DNA of 64,000 nt. Origin: Embiotoca jacksoni. Its lineage: Eukaryota; Chordata; Actinopteri; Embiotocidae. Positions 1 through 16,512 of the stretch are shown in pieces (within the stretch, counting starts at the first letter, position 1; every line of letters starts with the position of its first letter). Location of the stretch: assembly GCA_022577435.1 (NCBI GenBank), contig JAKOON010000012.1:3001001-3065000 (forward strand), given 5' to 3'. Position numbers and translations under genes: made by a program. Under the pieces are notes generated by a model. The model did not search any database and was not told where the DNA came from. It saw nothing but the letters and a program-made list of their open reading frames with translations.

Positions 1-3000
1 ATCTGACAGGATCTGCTTGGTGATGCTCAGCAGCCAGCAAGAACTGCAGAGCACGCTGTAGTTTTAGTCATTTCAAGTTCAGTCAGAAACATTCTTGTCA
101 TACAGGGGTCGGTTTGGTGTTGTGCCTCAGTTAAATGTACTGCAAGTCAAAAACTTTGAGAATTAATTAACTAGATCCTGAAACAATTGAAATTAAACAA
201 CATTAATATTCTGACTATGTTGCTTGGTTCGTGAATAGCAGTTAGCAGCAGCAGTATCATATGGTATGCAGTAATTCTTATACGACTGACTGTTTCACAC
301 ATAGGAAGATCAGCTGATGATCAGGTCAGATCAGTGACACAAATGAGTTAATGTTCTTGTTCAAACAGACCTCCATTAGAACAGGCAATGTCACTGATGA
401 AACATATTAGATACAGCTGAATTTAGACTTCTTTGAAACAAAAGCCCTCCCATAGATATCTGGAAATTGGTTTTGAATGATAGATAAGTGTTGGATTTCA
501 CCCAATTAGAGTATCACTGCAGCACTAGATGAATGTGATGTACGTGATCAGGCCGTATCATGCTTTGATTACATTTCTCATATTGATTGAGTTTGCATTC
601 TTTCATTTTCTTAGAAAATATATATTTACCTTTATTTCATTGAGCGTGATAGAGAGCATTGATTGCGGTCAGCAGTTGTTACAGCAGAAATGGTTTTCTT
701 GGAAAAGTGTTTCTGAAAAGGAGCATGTTTTTTTCACCATCACTAGCGCACACTGGCATCAGAAACTTGTTCGTGAAAACACAAACACACTTGCACAGTT
801 GTTGCAATTTCCATGTGATATATCCATAATCGGCATAGCCCCAACTTGTAGGTACATTTTTGAGAAAAAGCTTTTCAGCATAGCTTGCATCAGATCTAAA
901 GCTACGCCATAACCCTCAACACAGTACTAAGAATCCCCTTGAAGTCCCACAAGGATATATTGTGTCTGCTAAATAGTGAACAATCAAAGTGCATTTGCAT
1001 TTTATATATTGTACATTTTTAGGAAGCAAAATGTCTGACAAATAAAAAACATTGGGACAGTGCAAACTGGAATATTCAAATATAATGAAAAAAACAATAA
1101 AAAAAAATAAAGCTGGAATAGAAACCGTGGTCCTAAATATTGATATCATGAACAAAGAGCCTGGGATTCTTTTTAGATTTTTTTTTTTTGGAGGGTCCTT
1201 GACCTTTTGCTCTCTGCCTGGAAAAAGCAGCTAATAAAAACACTTCTCATCAACATCTTTGAACAAATAGTGGAACATTTAACGCAGAAAGCCAAGAAAA
1301 CCCTTCGCATTTGATCAGCAGCCATGGAGACAAACAAATTAATAGAGATTTCACAAGGTTGATGTTGTTACCAGGATCTGTATAAAAGAAAGCCCCATAG
1401 AAACGAATGCATTTACAACAAATTAAGCAGGGTTAATTTAAAGTTATGTAAACATAGCAGTACACACTCAAGACTGATGATGGCACTCAAAATGTTCATG
1501 CCATACTGAAAGCTGAACCAAGTGAACGTGTTGTGTGAGTCATCAGCGACTTCATCTATGCTTCTGTTTCATGTTCGGTCTCCGAGGAAATTGTATTTTC
1601 CTCGTTGCCATGAGCTGTGATTTTTCTCGGAGAGGATAGTTTTCATGTTAATTATTCTTCCTGCAGATTTATTGAACTGTCTACAGTGCTGATGACAGTG
1701 AACAAAGTGATTGCGCAGGATTTAAATTTTTTTTGGTGTGATGACATGATTTGTGTAAGGCTGTGTATCGAGCTCACAATTTGGAATCTCTCACGGAAGA
1801 CTTCTGAAAAGAAATTGTAGAAAAGATGCCGGGATGCAGTTTCCATCAGTGAAGTGATGAATTCAAGTCAGGAAAATCAAATGCCTCCGTAGTACTTTGG
1901 GTTTTGATTTCCAAGCTTTCCCGTGCTCACGCTGACAGCATAAATCTCACTTGGTGGAGTTTGAGGCCAAGGACAATATTGAATAACCAACCGCAGCAGA
2001 GTGACAGATTGCTCTACCGTGAACATGATACAGATGTAACCACACTATTCATCTTCTCATTCTCAGTGTATTAAGATGCAAGGTGTGCTTGCCATGCCCC
2101 GGTAAATAAGCTTTTATTGTGTCAAAGCCTGAGGGACTAATCTGAATATTTAAAATCTTTGGGCTAACACACTGATTTAGTAGGTTTGAACATTAGACAT
2201 AAGACATAAGACAAAATGAAAAATGACAATCGATTTAGAATGAAAGAATATTAATATGTAGAGAAATTATACTTTTTTTTGTATTATTTCTGAATGTTCT
2301 ATGATCTACCCCAAAAGCCAATGAGTAAGTATAGGATATAATTTGATGGTATTCGAGCAGTTTCCAGAAATGGTTCATTTTACATGTATATTTTTTAAAG
2401 CAAAGTTGATGTCATAAACTCGATGTTCTGCTGACTGGCAAAATATCAAAAATGAATTTTCCAGGGATGGTGGGTTCAAAGTAATATCAAAACCTCAATC
2501 CATCATCAGTACCTTATATCTCTGAAAAGCCCACATGAACTCAGGTGGATATTGATCATGATACTAGCGCACACCAAAAATCGGTGTGAGGTCAAGAAAA
2601 AAGAAACCCTCCCAGGGACCTCCAATTCCCACAATCCCCTGTTAACCCGAACATCAGCACAAAGTGAAGCAGCTCTCAAGGTCAGAGGAGACGCCTATAC
2701 CTACATAAATCATGAGAGGAGTCATCACAAGAGGAACACGAATGCCCATAAGCGTCACTCGGCCTCAGTGCGTAAGCATTTTTATTTATTTATTTTTGCC
2801 TCACGAAGGCATCCATTAGATCTCTCTTCTCAGTTTTTCATGATTCATCTGTTTTGTCTTCATGTTTGTTGCAAGCTGTCCAGTAAAGGTAGATCTGCAG
2901 ACCTTTGTACGCAGCTGCTTTTATCTTTTCATCACCTCTTTGTATTTCTACTGTATTAAAACCCTTCAGAGTGAATATTCACCTTGCCTAAAGGAACTCC

Positions 3001-6000
3001 TACAGAAGTCAGTGACTGTCTTGAAAAGGAACATCAAGCAGAATAAATGTAAAACATCAGTATTTACTGTAGAGTAATACTGATCTGAAATAGACTTAGC
3101 AACAGATGGTTGCAGCTTCTTCTAGATCATGTTTGTGTGTTTAAGTTCTTCACTGCCAGTTTGCGATATCAACATTTATTGTTATCATTAAACAACTACA
3201 CCCACTCAAATCTGGACTTTAAATGTGATCTTATCTGTTGTAAAAGTCACCCTGATGGACAGATTCACATCTATTAGCAGATTGAAGAGTAAAATGAAGA
3301 TGTGTGTTGATAGCACGTTACTTCTTCAAATAATGAGTAGTGGAAATATTCTACATTTGTCTCAATGTCAACAGATCCAGCAATATTTGGTGTTAACTTT
3401 CTTACTTTGTTTCTACTACAGACAAAAAGCCTTGTTACATTCTGGATACACAGTTGTGGAACCAGGTCATTGATGTTTTTGGGCTTTTCATGGGATTCAA
3501 AGACAAAAGGAAAATATGGAAAAGGAAATATTCTTTATCCTACCGTACTTGTCTTGAGAATACACATGAACATGAGTCATGATGAACTTCATCTCGTGCA
3601 CTGAATAAGGCAGTTGGTCTAGTTTACATGACGCTGTATTTGACTTTGATGACTCTTGCATGACTTCTCCTCTCTGTCCTGCGGCTCATCTGGACATTGT
3701 AGTCCAAGTCTTTTACAAAGCGCCTCTTCATCGCGAGTCTTTGATGCACCTTTTGAGAGAAATGGCTAATTAAATAGTCAATACCTCTTGCAATTTCTGG
3801 AAATTTGCTTATTATCGATCCACTCGCCACCTCTCCTGCTGTGAGCCAGATGCATTTCTGTATTGATCCCACATCAGACTGTGCAGTGTACCGGCACAGT
3901 ATTTTTAAATCTCAGGCTATTACGTATTGATCTAAAAAAACTTTTCATTTTTGTTCCAAAATACATATGAGTTCAGTTTGAAGGGGAGTCATTTTCAGCT
4001 CAAAAGCAATATCGGGCTTGCTGGGGCATTAATTGCTACACTTATAATGAAAAATGTATTTGTTTTCATTACTCAATCCCAGGTAATATCAAAATGTTCT
4101 GTGCTTCATTATTACGGAGGGCGTTCTTGGCTTCCTTGACTCCTTTATAATAAATCCTTTCCTCTGTCATTGGCAGTATCATCATTTTTCTGAAGGTGTT
4201 TGAAATGTTCCAAGTCAACAGCCAACTCAGTCATGTCTGATTTACATGATTTCTATATATGGCTCCTACTTCAAGGTACACCCATTGCGGTTTTGATACA
4301 GAGGTGCTTTGTTGTTGGGAAACAGGGAGTGGGGAGACCAAAAAAAACAAAAACAAAAGTCTATTTCTGTCGAACGACAACCCTCCGCAGTCTTGTGGGT
4401 GTCAGAAGTTGAATTTACAAGACAAAGGCGGTGAGCGCACTGTCGACATGCTGCGACTCGCTCCTGACAGATGGATGAGAAATAAACAGCAGCAGCTCAA
4501 AGGGATATACATTCCCCTTAAGATGAAGACGCTTGTCCACTGTTTTCAAATGACAGTTGAGGGTCAGTTACTTTATTCTCTCGGTAGAATCCATTAGTTG
4601 TGTGTTGATTACAGATTTGCTCTCTTTTTCGTTTCTACTTTTTAACTCTGACTACCTATGGTGCACCGGTCTGTGCCAACATTTGTTTCACACTTAATTT
4701 CCAGCCAAGTAAACAACAACAGCATTTGTTCAGTCTATAGTAATAATGTTAAAGGAGCTTCTACAAGATTAAGACATTAAATCCAAGCTTTTTGTGTCTC
4801 GGATACATTTAGGGAAATTATCTTGAAGTATTTGGATTGTAATTAGTCATTTATCTTTAGTTTTCAAGAATGCACTGACCCTGAACTTCAAAGGGAATTC
4901 CAGTTTCCGTATATTCCCTCCCCTAAATCCCCATTAACTCAATATACTATAGAGTTAACAAGTAGTTTAACTTGTGTATATGAGAAAACTCTCTGTGAAT
5001 ATGTAATGAAGTTCTACCAGCCTCAGCCATGATTATGTCTTATGAATATGCATGATTTAAATCTGGGAGACTTTCACACTGTTTGGGAATTTTCCAGGCA
5101 AAGGGTGTCAAGCCTCGCACTGTCACTGCAGCAAACTGATGGAGAGACAGTCCTAATGTATTCAAAAGAATAACAAGGGAAGCATTGTCTGTGATGCTGC
5201 AAGTACGCTCACTGCCTTTACAGGCATCAGTATCACCAGGTGGCCACATAGACAGACACAACAATTATTAAACTGATTACAGATCTGCAGTTGTCTTTCA
5301 GCGCTCACCACTATATAACTGTAATATTAGGCTGTAGTTTTAGCTTTTGTTCAAATTGTTGTCCTCATGTTGTTGCAGAGTGGCTTTGTGCTGCTTTGGT
5401 ATCAAAAATGCAGCCCATGCAAGTCAACAAGGGTAATCTTTGATGTGGAATGAGAGCATCATGTGATAAACAGCAACACTGGGTTGTGCCAGTGTCTTCA
5501 TATTTCCTTGTGTTTCATAGCCCTCAGTCATTCTGTTGTGTGTTGGCCTGTATTATATTATTTTATTTTGAAGCTCATATATTTCATATCTCTAATGTTT
5601 AACCAAGATTGAATCTTTTGAAGATTTAGTTTACATATTTTTTCTTTTACAACTACTAGTATGTAGCCATGCAGATTCTGCTCTATCTGTCAAAGTTTCG
5701 GCAACATGCATCAACGATTTTTGTCTCCACCTAAATACTACTGAGGTAAAGGAGAATTTGTTTGCACATTTGAAAAAAAAAACCAACAGCATATATTTCC
5801 TGAATATCCCAGCAAAAAAAAGGGTAATCTACAAGCATCAAGAGTTTTGATTGGAACTGAAATAGTCCCTGTGAACAAAGGGTTAATTGTAGCTGTGTCT
5901 GAATTTTTTTTTTGCTTTGGTAACTCCCCATTCCCTGTACAACAGACACTCAATTATTATAAGTCTATAGTGAGAGGTAAATTAGGATTTCTGCCTCATT

Positions 6001-8356
6001 ATCATTTTGCAATGTCACTGGCAGGGGCAGTGTCTCATTGCTCATCTGTGCACTGTGGGCTTGTTATGAGAAGGTAATGTACATGTCGTGCATAATACTG
6101 TTTTATGTTGCATTATCAGGTTTTTTTGAGATTACATTTCATAATAAGATTTCAAACATAAAATAAAACAGTATTTTCAGCGCATGGTAAATAGGTCCAT
6201 TTTTTTTGGACACAGCAAGTGAGTTCTGTGGAGTGTATGTTGCTGTAAATGTTAGGTTTTTTTTTATGTTTCAACCACCATTGGACTTATTTGATTAGTG
6301 TACACTGTATTGATGTGGAGGCAGTCTCTCTAGACCACTAGAGATTAGTGATTTCATCTTTTAATAAAACAGATTATCATAAGCAGCCATTTAGTTTAAA
6401 TTGTTTTACTGTAATCTCAGTTTTTCTTTCAAGTAAAATAGTTTTAGGCTTTCCCTTCTTCTAAAAATATTTTTAAAGGCATTATCATTATTTTTATTTC
6501 TGTAAAAAACTGAGTGAAAAGTACCATAAGGGTCATGATTTTTGGACCAACATTGTTATATCATTGACAGAAGAAGACCTGGAGCACAAATCATCTATGA
6601 ATTGTTATATATACTTTTCCTCACCTCTCAAAAATACCTGCATCTGCTTTCTCTCTCTTTCTCTGCATAAGTGAGTGAGGGACTGTGACTGATACTGTGC
6701 CCAGGTGATGAATGACCAACAGTGGATAACGTACACAGCAATAACCTCCAGGCAACCTGGAGCACACTCGGGTACAGGCCAGCAAATTTATCATTCAATT
6801 GTCAGAGGATTTTATGAAGTGTGTTCTCTCTCGTGTCTTTTGATTTTTTTTTTTTACAATTTATAAAAGTCACTCTGAGTCAGCATTCGACAAGTGTCAT
6901 GGCTGCCAATGCACAACACGGCGCAGGAAACATCTAGGAGCGGATCCAGAATTGGACAGTCACCCACAGCAATTGGACATGGCATTTTGAAAATGTTTAC
7001 AATTTAACAAATAATTGAAAACAGAGACGAGCATGAGTAGTGCTGGGCCCATCAGTATGCTACAACTGAAACGGACGACCTCGCTCTCTCTCCTCTTTCT
7101 GTTCAGACGAGTGGAATGCGTGGGTTTGGGCAGCATGGTGTAGGAGGCGCAAACCCTGCTGAGCCCCGTGGGCTATGAACACTCATCAGCACATGGAGTG
7201 CACTTCACTATCTTCAACAGAATATACATGCTCTCCTGCTACACAAATGTGTCTACTGTAGCGGAGAAGGTGTCTCAGCAAACTTTATTTTTTTTTTTTC
7301 TGTCCAGCAGGCTAATTGTTAATTATTTTCTTTTTAATTGTGGTGGTGGACCTGGCCTCTCAATCTACAGTGGCAGGCCTCCCAAGGCTTGCCACAGCGT
7401 TAATGTGATGTTCGGGCTCATGCGTTTTGTCTTGCAGCGGCAGTCTGTCCCCCAGCAGCCACTGAGCACAGCATGAAGGCAGCCCTTGAGGGACATTACC
7501 AGGCCAGCCTCTCAGAGGTGTAATATGTAAGCTCTGGAGGCAGGGAGCCTGGTTCTCTGTCTTGCCCGGCTCTTGCATCTCTCTCTGGGGGCCTGGCAGT
7601 GCCTATGTGGGGGTGGCAGTGATTGATGATGCCCACTCCATTTAACACACTGTGGAAACCTAGCAGCAGATGGGCATCTACAGATGTATGGTTGGCTGCG
7701 AAGCCACACAGACGCAGGTCTAAAGGAAGTTAGATTTGCCACAGTATGTCAGTGGGCTGTTTTACAAGTGCAGCAGCTCATGTTGCCAGTTTTCTGCATT
7801 AGGATCATCCCATTGAACATGTATCATCCAATATGGCACACGTCAGGAGATGTGTAACTAATGATTCAAAGTATTATAGCACTCTTAAAGGCGTAAAAAC
7901 ATGGAGCCTATTTAAATATTATTCCACAGTGTGAACTTTTCTCACCCATTTTAATGCAGTAAGTAGGACATTTATTGTACAAGTATTTTGTATGCATGAA
8001 CATTCATATTATGCAGTTATTGGGCCGTTATCACGCAGTGTTCACGTCATTCGGTGTATGTCCAGAGAAGTAGCATTTGTGCCGCACTACTTGTTCATAC
8101 TGAAGAAATTGGAACCCCCCCCCAGTTGCTCCACCGATTTGATTTGACGTATTAATCTCATCGACTTTACAAGAGTGCAGATGTGAATAACTTAAACATT
8201 CTGAAGTTATTTCCATGTGAAGGAGAGAAGAGGGTAGAAGGAAGTTATTTGTCGGTCTGGTGAAGTGGGAGGAAGTTCCATTTAATTGGATTTTGATGTG
8301 CCCCTGTTGTCATGGCACCCAGATCCCAATCTTACACATGTGTATGCATGGGTATG

Positions 8357-8358
<2 letters not shown>
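1..8358. other. Gene-free AT-rich spacer
   Basis: I see no exon-like open frame with credible splice sites, no RNA gene and no clear transposon in this stretch. Open frames here are short and of low-complexity composition. The part from about 7,060 to 7,740 is visibly richer in G and C than its surroundings but gives no protein I recognise. In the human genome GRIK3 lies on the far side of ZC3H12A, so an intergenic or distant intronic identity is possible, but no GRIK exon was seen. Confidence 0.5.

Positions 8359-8445
<87 letters not shown>
8359..8445. repeat. (TG)n microsatellite
   Basis: An uninterrupted run of about 43 TG units. The Cys-Val and His-Thr frames across it are artefacts of the repeat. 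Confidence 0.97.
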
Positions 8446-8449
<4 letters not shown>

Positions 8450-10065
8450 CAGAATATGAGCAAGTAAGAGACAACTTGGAAGAGAAATGAATCAAAAAGG
8501 GGAAGAATTATCCGACACTGAAAATGAGCTTCTTTAAGGAGCGTTTATTGAAGAACGTATACACAGAGATGTGCGATTGAGAGAATTCAATGTATTTGGC
8601 CATTTATCACAACGGGCTCAGGCTACAGCTGGTTAAGTGGCCACGGATCCCTTTCACCAGTGGCAAGTGAAATCACAGCCAAAAGGTTTGGTGCATGTGT
8701 AATGAAGGGGCACAAAGTCCATCTGCATCCCAGTCTGCTTTGATGCTTTGATGTGGCATGTGCTCTATCTCGATTTATCTCCTCTATCAAACCTCAGATT
8801 AGCAAGACACATACATTATTTGCCTTTGCTGGATATGTAGCACAAACACAACAAGCATTAGCTGGTAGAGAAACAAATCCTTTTTAAAAGAAACGAGTTG
8901 GGGAAATATCTATTTACAAACGCTTTATTAGTGCCTAACTCTAATGGAAAGTTTTGAGAGATCAAGTGCTTTGCTTTAGGGCAAGTCATTGATACCTTGA
9001 GTTCAACCTTTGAAGCACTCCATTGGAAATCTTGGCCTCTGGCTAGCTCTGTACAATACACAAAGATAATACAAAAAAAATTTTAAAAAATGAATTGAAG
9101 CTGATTTGGTGAACATGTTAGTGATCAGTTGCTTATTTACACATCCAACAGACCCACGGCAACATTCACATTCATTTGAAGCTATGTTTCTGAAAATGAC
9201 TAATTTAATTTAAAATATTCACTCATTATTTGGCTGGATTTTAGTCTCCACCAGCTCCTGAGCAAAATATCCTGCATCTTGGTGCCAGGCAGGCGGTGTA
9301 CAGTAGGATTTTTAGAGCTTTTTCACTAAAAGGGTTGTTGAGAACAGTTGAAATGTGTGTGAGTGTGTGTGTGTGTGTGTGTCTCTCTCTCCTTGTCAGT
9401 CCCGATGTCACTCCCTGTGCCCACCAGGGGTCCTCAGTCAGTCTCTCTCTCCATGCCTTGGTCTCCTTCATGCCACACCCACCTCACTTGCTCTTAGTTC
9501 CCCAATCAGCCATAATGTTAGCCCTTTGCTAATCACCCAAACCAGTATATATAGTCCCTGCCTGAAATTACTCATTGCTAGATTCAAATGTTTTTGCCAA
9601 GTCTTCTCAAACAAAGGACTTTCCCCTAAGAGGCAGCAGTTTGCATGCCGTGTGAAAAGTCAAATTTGACTTGAAGACAGAGCAGAAACGCTACTGGTAG
9701 TCACATACAGAGGATCTTTGATTAATTCAGGTGTGTTGAGCTTATTCTGTCTTTTTAGGGGCTCATGTATGGGTGAACTATGGTCTCAATAAGGACCCTT
9801 ATGAAGACCTATGTGGGTCAGATATTTTAAATATATATTTTCATGTAAAATAAAGGTGTTTTATTTTAAAATAAACTCCACAGTGTGCCTTGAATCACAT
9901 TGAGGGAGACTTGGATTTTACATTTTTGACTGAGACCATAACTCACCCATGCCATTAACCCATCATAACTTAGAATCAGCGTTTACTTATTTAACTTTCA
10001 TCATGTTTTTAACTTACGTCATGTTCATAAGGTTACTTGCGTAACAAATATAGTTATTTTAACTA
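8446..10065. other. Spacer without recognisable genes
   Basis: AT-rich DNA with a short imperfect TG run (about 9,354-9,382) followed by a CT-rich patch. No supported exon on either strand. Confidence 0.45.
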
Positions 10066-10165
10066 GAGCGATGATCTTTTATTTAACCTAACCAAGTAGT
10101 TTTTGCACATAAACCCAACCAAAAACTGCAACTGTCTCACATGGTTAACCCCGTGCCAAATATTG
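10066..10165 (-). repeat. Interspersed repeat copy, same family as 20,130-20,345
   Basis: The segment AACCTAACCAAGTAGTTTTT is closely mirrored on the other strand by GTTTAGGCACCAAAATTACT and following bases near 20,146. The two are diverged copies of one dispersed fish repeat in opposite orientation. The family name is not known to me; the identity rests on the match between the two copies and general familiarity with this motif in fish DNA. Confidence 0.5.
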
Positions 10166-10268
10166 TTACCGTGACAACAAAGATTCGGTATGCCTGTCAC
10201 TGCTACTCTTTAATAGTCCAATTACCTATTCTGTTGGTTAGGTGCAAGGAGATGTTGGTCCTATAAAG

Positions 10269-10800
10269 CAGGGGTCCACAACCACCGGGCCGCGAACCGG
10301 TAACGGGCCGTGGACGATTTGGTACCGGGCCGCACAGAAAGAATAAAAAACTTGTATTTATTTATTTGTATTTCATTTACATTACTCTGCATGGTATTTT
10401 ATTTTGAAAAATAACCACGCCGCTTTCTCACAGTTGTCTCAGTCGCAGTTTTTTTCCATGCACCAATAAGCCCACAAGTTAACCCTAGCAAAAATGAGCA
10501 AAAAACAAACGTCTCTGGAGAGAAAAAAATGTGAACACGAAGGACGGAAGCAATTATTGAGAGCCACCACTTCATCAAATGTGTCTGCACTGAGAGCATC
10601 ATTCTTATTGGCTCACCACATTGCTAAAGCTAAGAAGCCCTTTACTATTGGTGAAGAGTTGATCCTGCCCGCTGCTAAGGACATTTGCTGTAAACTTTTA
10701 AGAGAGGCCGCAGTTAAAAAGATAGCACATGTTCCTCTTTCGGCTAGCACCATAACTAGACGAATTGATGAAATAGCAGAAGATTATTGTGTTTTGTTTT
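10269..10800 (+). mobile_element. Decayed hAT-superfamily element with transposase fragment
   Basis: It begins with CAGGGGTCCACAACC, a terminus typical of hAT elements, followed by a GC-rich subterminal block. An open frame from 10,494 encodes a piece similar to the N-terminal part of hAT transposases domesticated as ZBED/SCAND3-type proteins, with LLRATTSSNVSALRAS, AKAKKPFTIGEELILPAAKD and VPLSASTITRRIDEIAED. The BED zinc finger upstream and the RNase H-like catalytic core downstream are both absent, and similarity stops near 10,790. I could not find the matching right terminus. It is an internally deleted or truncated, dead copy. Superfamily assignment is firm; exact family is not. Confidence 0.75.
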
Positions 10801-13990
<3,190 letters not shown>

Positions 13991-14609
13991 GTAGATAGAT
14001 AAAGCCTGTGTTCATATGTACAGGTACAGTAAGCATGCACTCTGTGTGCTTCATCATCTTTCCCCAAACAAAATCAAACAGATTATCGATTTTGATATTG
14101 AAATATCTAAGTCACTTATTCACTCTGTGATACAATAGCTTTCCAGGAAAGTCAATATCACTGTGAGCTATTTATCTCTGGAGTTGATCTTGGAATTCAA
14201 AACAAAGAGAAGTGAATCATCTTAAATTTGCTAAAAAGCTTACGTTATGACACAGACAGCAGAGATTTCCTTTGAAATGTGAAGTGCACTGTGCCAGACT
14301 GTCGATAGCAAGTGGAGCGTAATTGGGTTTCAGCATAGAAAAATTTTCTGAATATGACTTCAGGTTTAATTTGCTGAGGAGTGGAGAGAATGAGTAAGAT
14401 GTATGCAAATGACGAATATCAATATGAATTATGCTTTCTCTTTGCGTTCATGACTAAAGGCATAATGACAACGCCGAATTTGCTTGAGGAGAATCAGCTT
14501 TAAGAAGTGAAATGGATATGTGCTTGAAACAGGTGAAGGGAGGATTTGTCGGAATCACTTGGTCTTTAGAATAAATTATGCTCAATAGTCCTTGTATTTA
14601 CGAATAAAT

Positions 14610-14962
14610 CAGAGATGCGAGTAATGATTGTTTCATTAGTGATTAATCTGTCAATTATTTTCTTGATTAATGAATTAGTTGTTTGGTCATTAAACTGTCA
14701 GGTAATGGTGAAAAAAGACAAACGCTGTTTCCCAAAGCCCAAAATGTAGCCTTACATGTCTTGTTTTGTCCCGAACAATAGTCCACAACCAGAAGATAAG
14801 TTTATTATCATGGAGACCTAAAGGAACCAGAAACATTTACATCCACATTTAAGAAGCTGGAATCAGAGAATTTTAGATGTTTGATATTTAAAAAAAAAAA
14901 AAGATTACTCATTAAATAGTAATTTACTGTCAATCAATTAATAGACTAATTGCCACAGCTCA
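14610..14962 (+). repeat. MITE-like dispersed repeat with ATTAAT-rich ends
   Basis: One end carries ATTAGTGATTAATCTGTCAA and the other AATAGACTAATTGCCACAGC, with an interior containing TTTCCCAAAGCCCAAAATG and AAGAAGCTGGAATCAGAGAA. This arrangement is common across perch-like fish genomes. Related pieces occur at 16,344-16,512 and 19,153-19,428 in this window. Confidence 0.6.
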
Positions 14963-16229
14963 AGAAGGAATTACTCAAAATCCCCAAAGTTACATAAGGA
15001 AACAGACACCAAGATCTTGTGGTTTTCAGTTGTAGCTGACTTGCCAGCAGCCAATCACGTTCGATTCAGACAACATATTTGGTCACAAGATGTGACTGGC
15101 CTCTTTAACACTCTCAATTACCTCAATCATTTATTTCAAATTTTATTTGATGAGGTCAACCTTTGGCCCCAGCCACAGAGACCGACTTATAAATGTCAAC
15201 CACCAGATTCGGATTTCAAAAGATCCAAGTGATTAAAAGTTAATAGTTGAAATGTGTCAAGGTGGCTTGTTTAATTATGGCAAACGAGGCATTCATTTGG
15301 GCTTGACTTAAAATGGCGCAGCAGGTAGCTAACACTGCAAAACTCATCTGTGTCACTGCAGCACGGTTTTATTTACTTTGCAGAAGTCACAGCGATGACC
15401 CCTGGGGAAGATAATTAAGGTGGAATCAACATTTCATTCTGTACGTGATGAGCATATCAAGACAATTATGTTCCTCAGAAAGGGGAAGGGGGGCTTTAAG
15501 CAGGAAAAAAGGCTGAGAACCAATGCTGTGCAGGTTTAAATTGTTAGGTATAACAGACAGTTTTGAGTATTCAGATGCGGCTTATCCTCAGGCTGCTGCT
15601 TACATGGGATAATTAGGTCCACTGTAGTAGCTGGAGGAGGTAGCTGGTGGAGTGGGAGTGCATGGATTCAATCAGCTTGTATATTTTACTGTATTGTTAA
15701 GCACTTGAGCTATTCCCCAGTCTTGTCACTGGGGAACTAACAGAATGCTTTACCCATCTCTTTTAGATTTGTCAGGCACATATTCATTGCCACTGATTTA
15801 TGTGTCAGGTCATAGTTCTCCATTGGCATTAATGTATTCCATCATTTCCACCGTACTCGAGGAGCTCTGAAGAGATTTCTTGCCTCCTGCGAAGTTTGAA
15901 CTGGGTCATGGTAAAGACCCTGCAGGCCATTTCTCTTTGCATAAGTATTCCTTTTATGTCATGCCAGTTACACGGCAGATACTCAAGCAAAGTTCATTTT
16001 CATATAAACTACTGGCCCTTTTCTCTCCGTTTGAAAAGAAAAGTGTATACTAGACCATTAGTCAACCAGTGCATGCAGTGTCATTGAAGCACAAGCTATT
16101 AATATCCAGTTGGAGAGCTACAGCACAAGCTTTTTACAAATCTGCAGTTCCAAAAACAGCGCCATCTGCAGTGAGTTTGTTTTTTTATTCCTGATGCATG
16201 TGTTTCTATGATTTTTATATTTTATATTT
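14963..16229. other. Spacer without recognisable genes
   Basis: No exon, RNA gene or repeat that I can support. Composition is ordinary for the window. Confidence 0.4.
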
Positions 16230-16260
16230 TTATGTTTTATATATATATAGATAGATAGAT

Positions 16261-16319
<59 letters not shown>

Positions 16320-16340
16320 TATATATATATAGATATATAT
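16230..16340. repeat. (TA)n microsatellite with GATA interruptions
   Basis: Alternating TA for about 100 bases with embedded GATA units near 16,249-16,263 and 16,317-16,334. Confidence 0.95.
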
Positions 16341-16343
16341 AAG

Positions 16344-16512
16344 GATGGCAACTAACAACTTTTCTAATCAATTAATCTGTTGATTATCTGATCGGATAAT
16401 TAATCGTAAATCAAATGTCTCCAAGATTTCTGGCCCTGTTTCTAGCCAGATGAATTCGGCAAATTAACTTTCTATCTCCTCATTGATTAATCATCTAATT
16501 GTTGCAGCTTTG
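16344..16512 (+). repeat. Short copy of the ATTAAT-rich dispersed repeat
   Basis: Bounded by AACTAACAACTTTTCTAATC on the left and ATCTAATTGTTGCAGCTTTG on the right, matching the ends of the element at 14,610-14,962, with most of the interior missing. It directly abuts the (TA)n array. Confidence 0.5.

Noticed and set aside
8260..8495. Cys-Val and Thr-His repeat proteins over microsatellites (likewise at 13,778, 16,118 and 24,816-25,419)
   Set aside because: These frames are translations of simple repeats, not genes.
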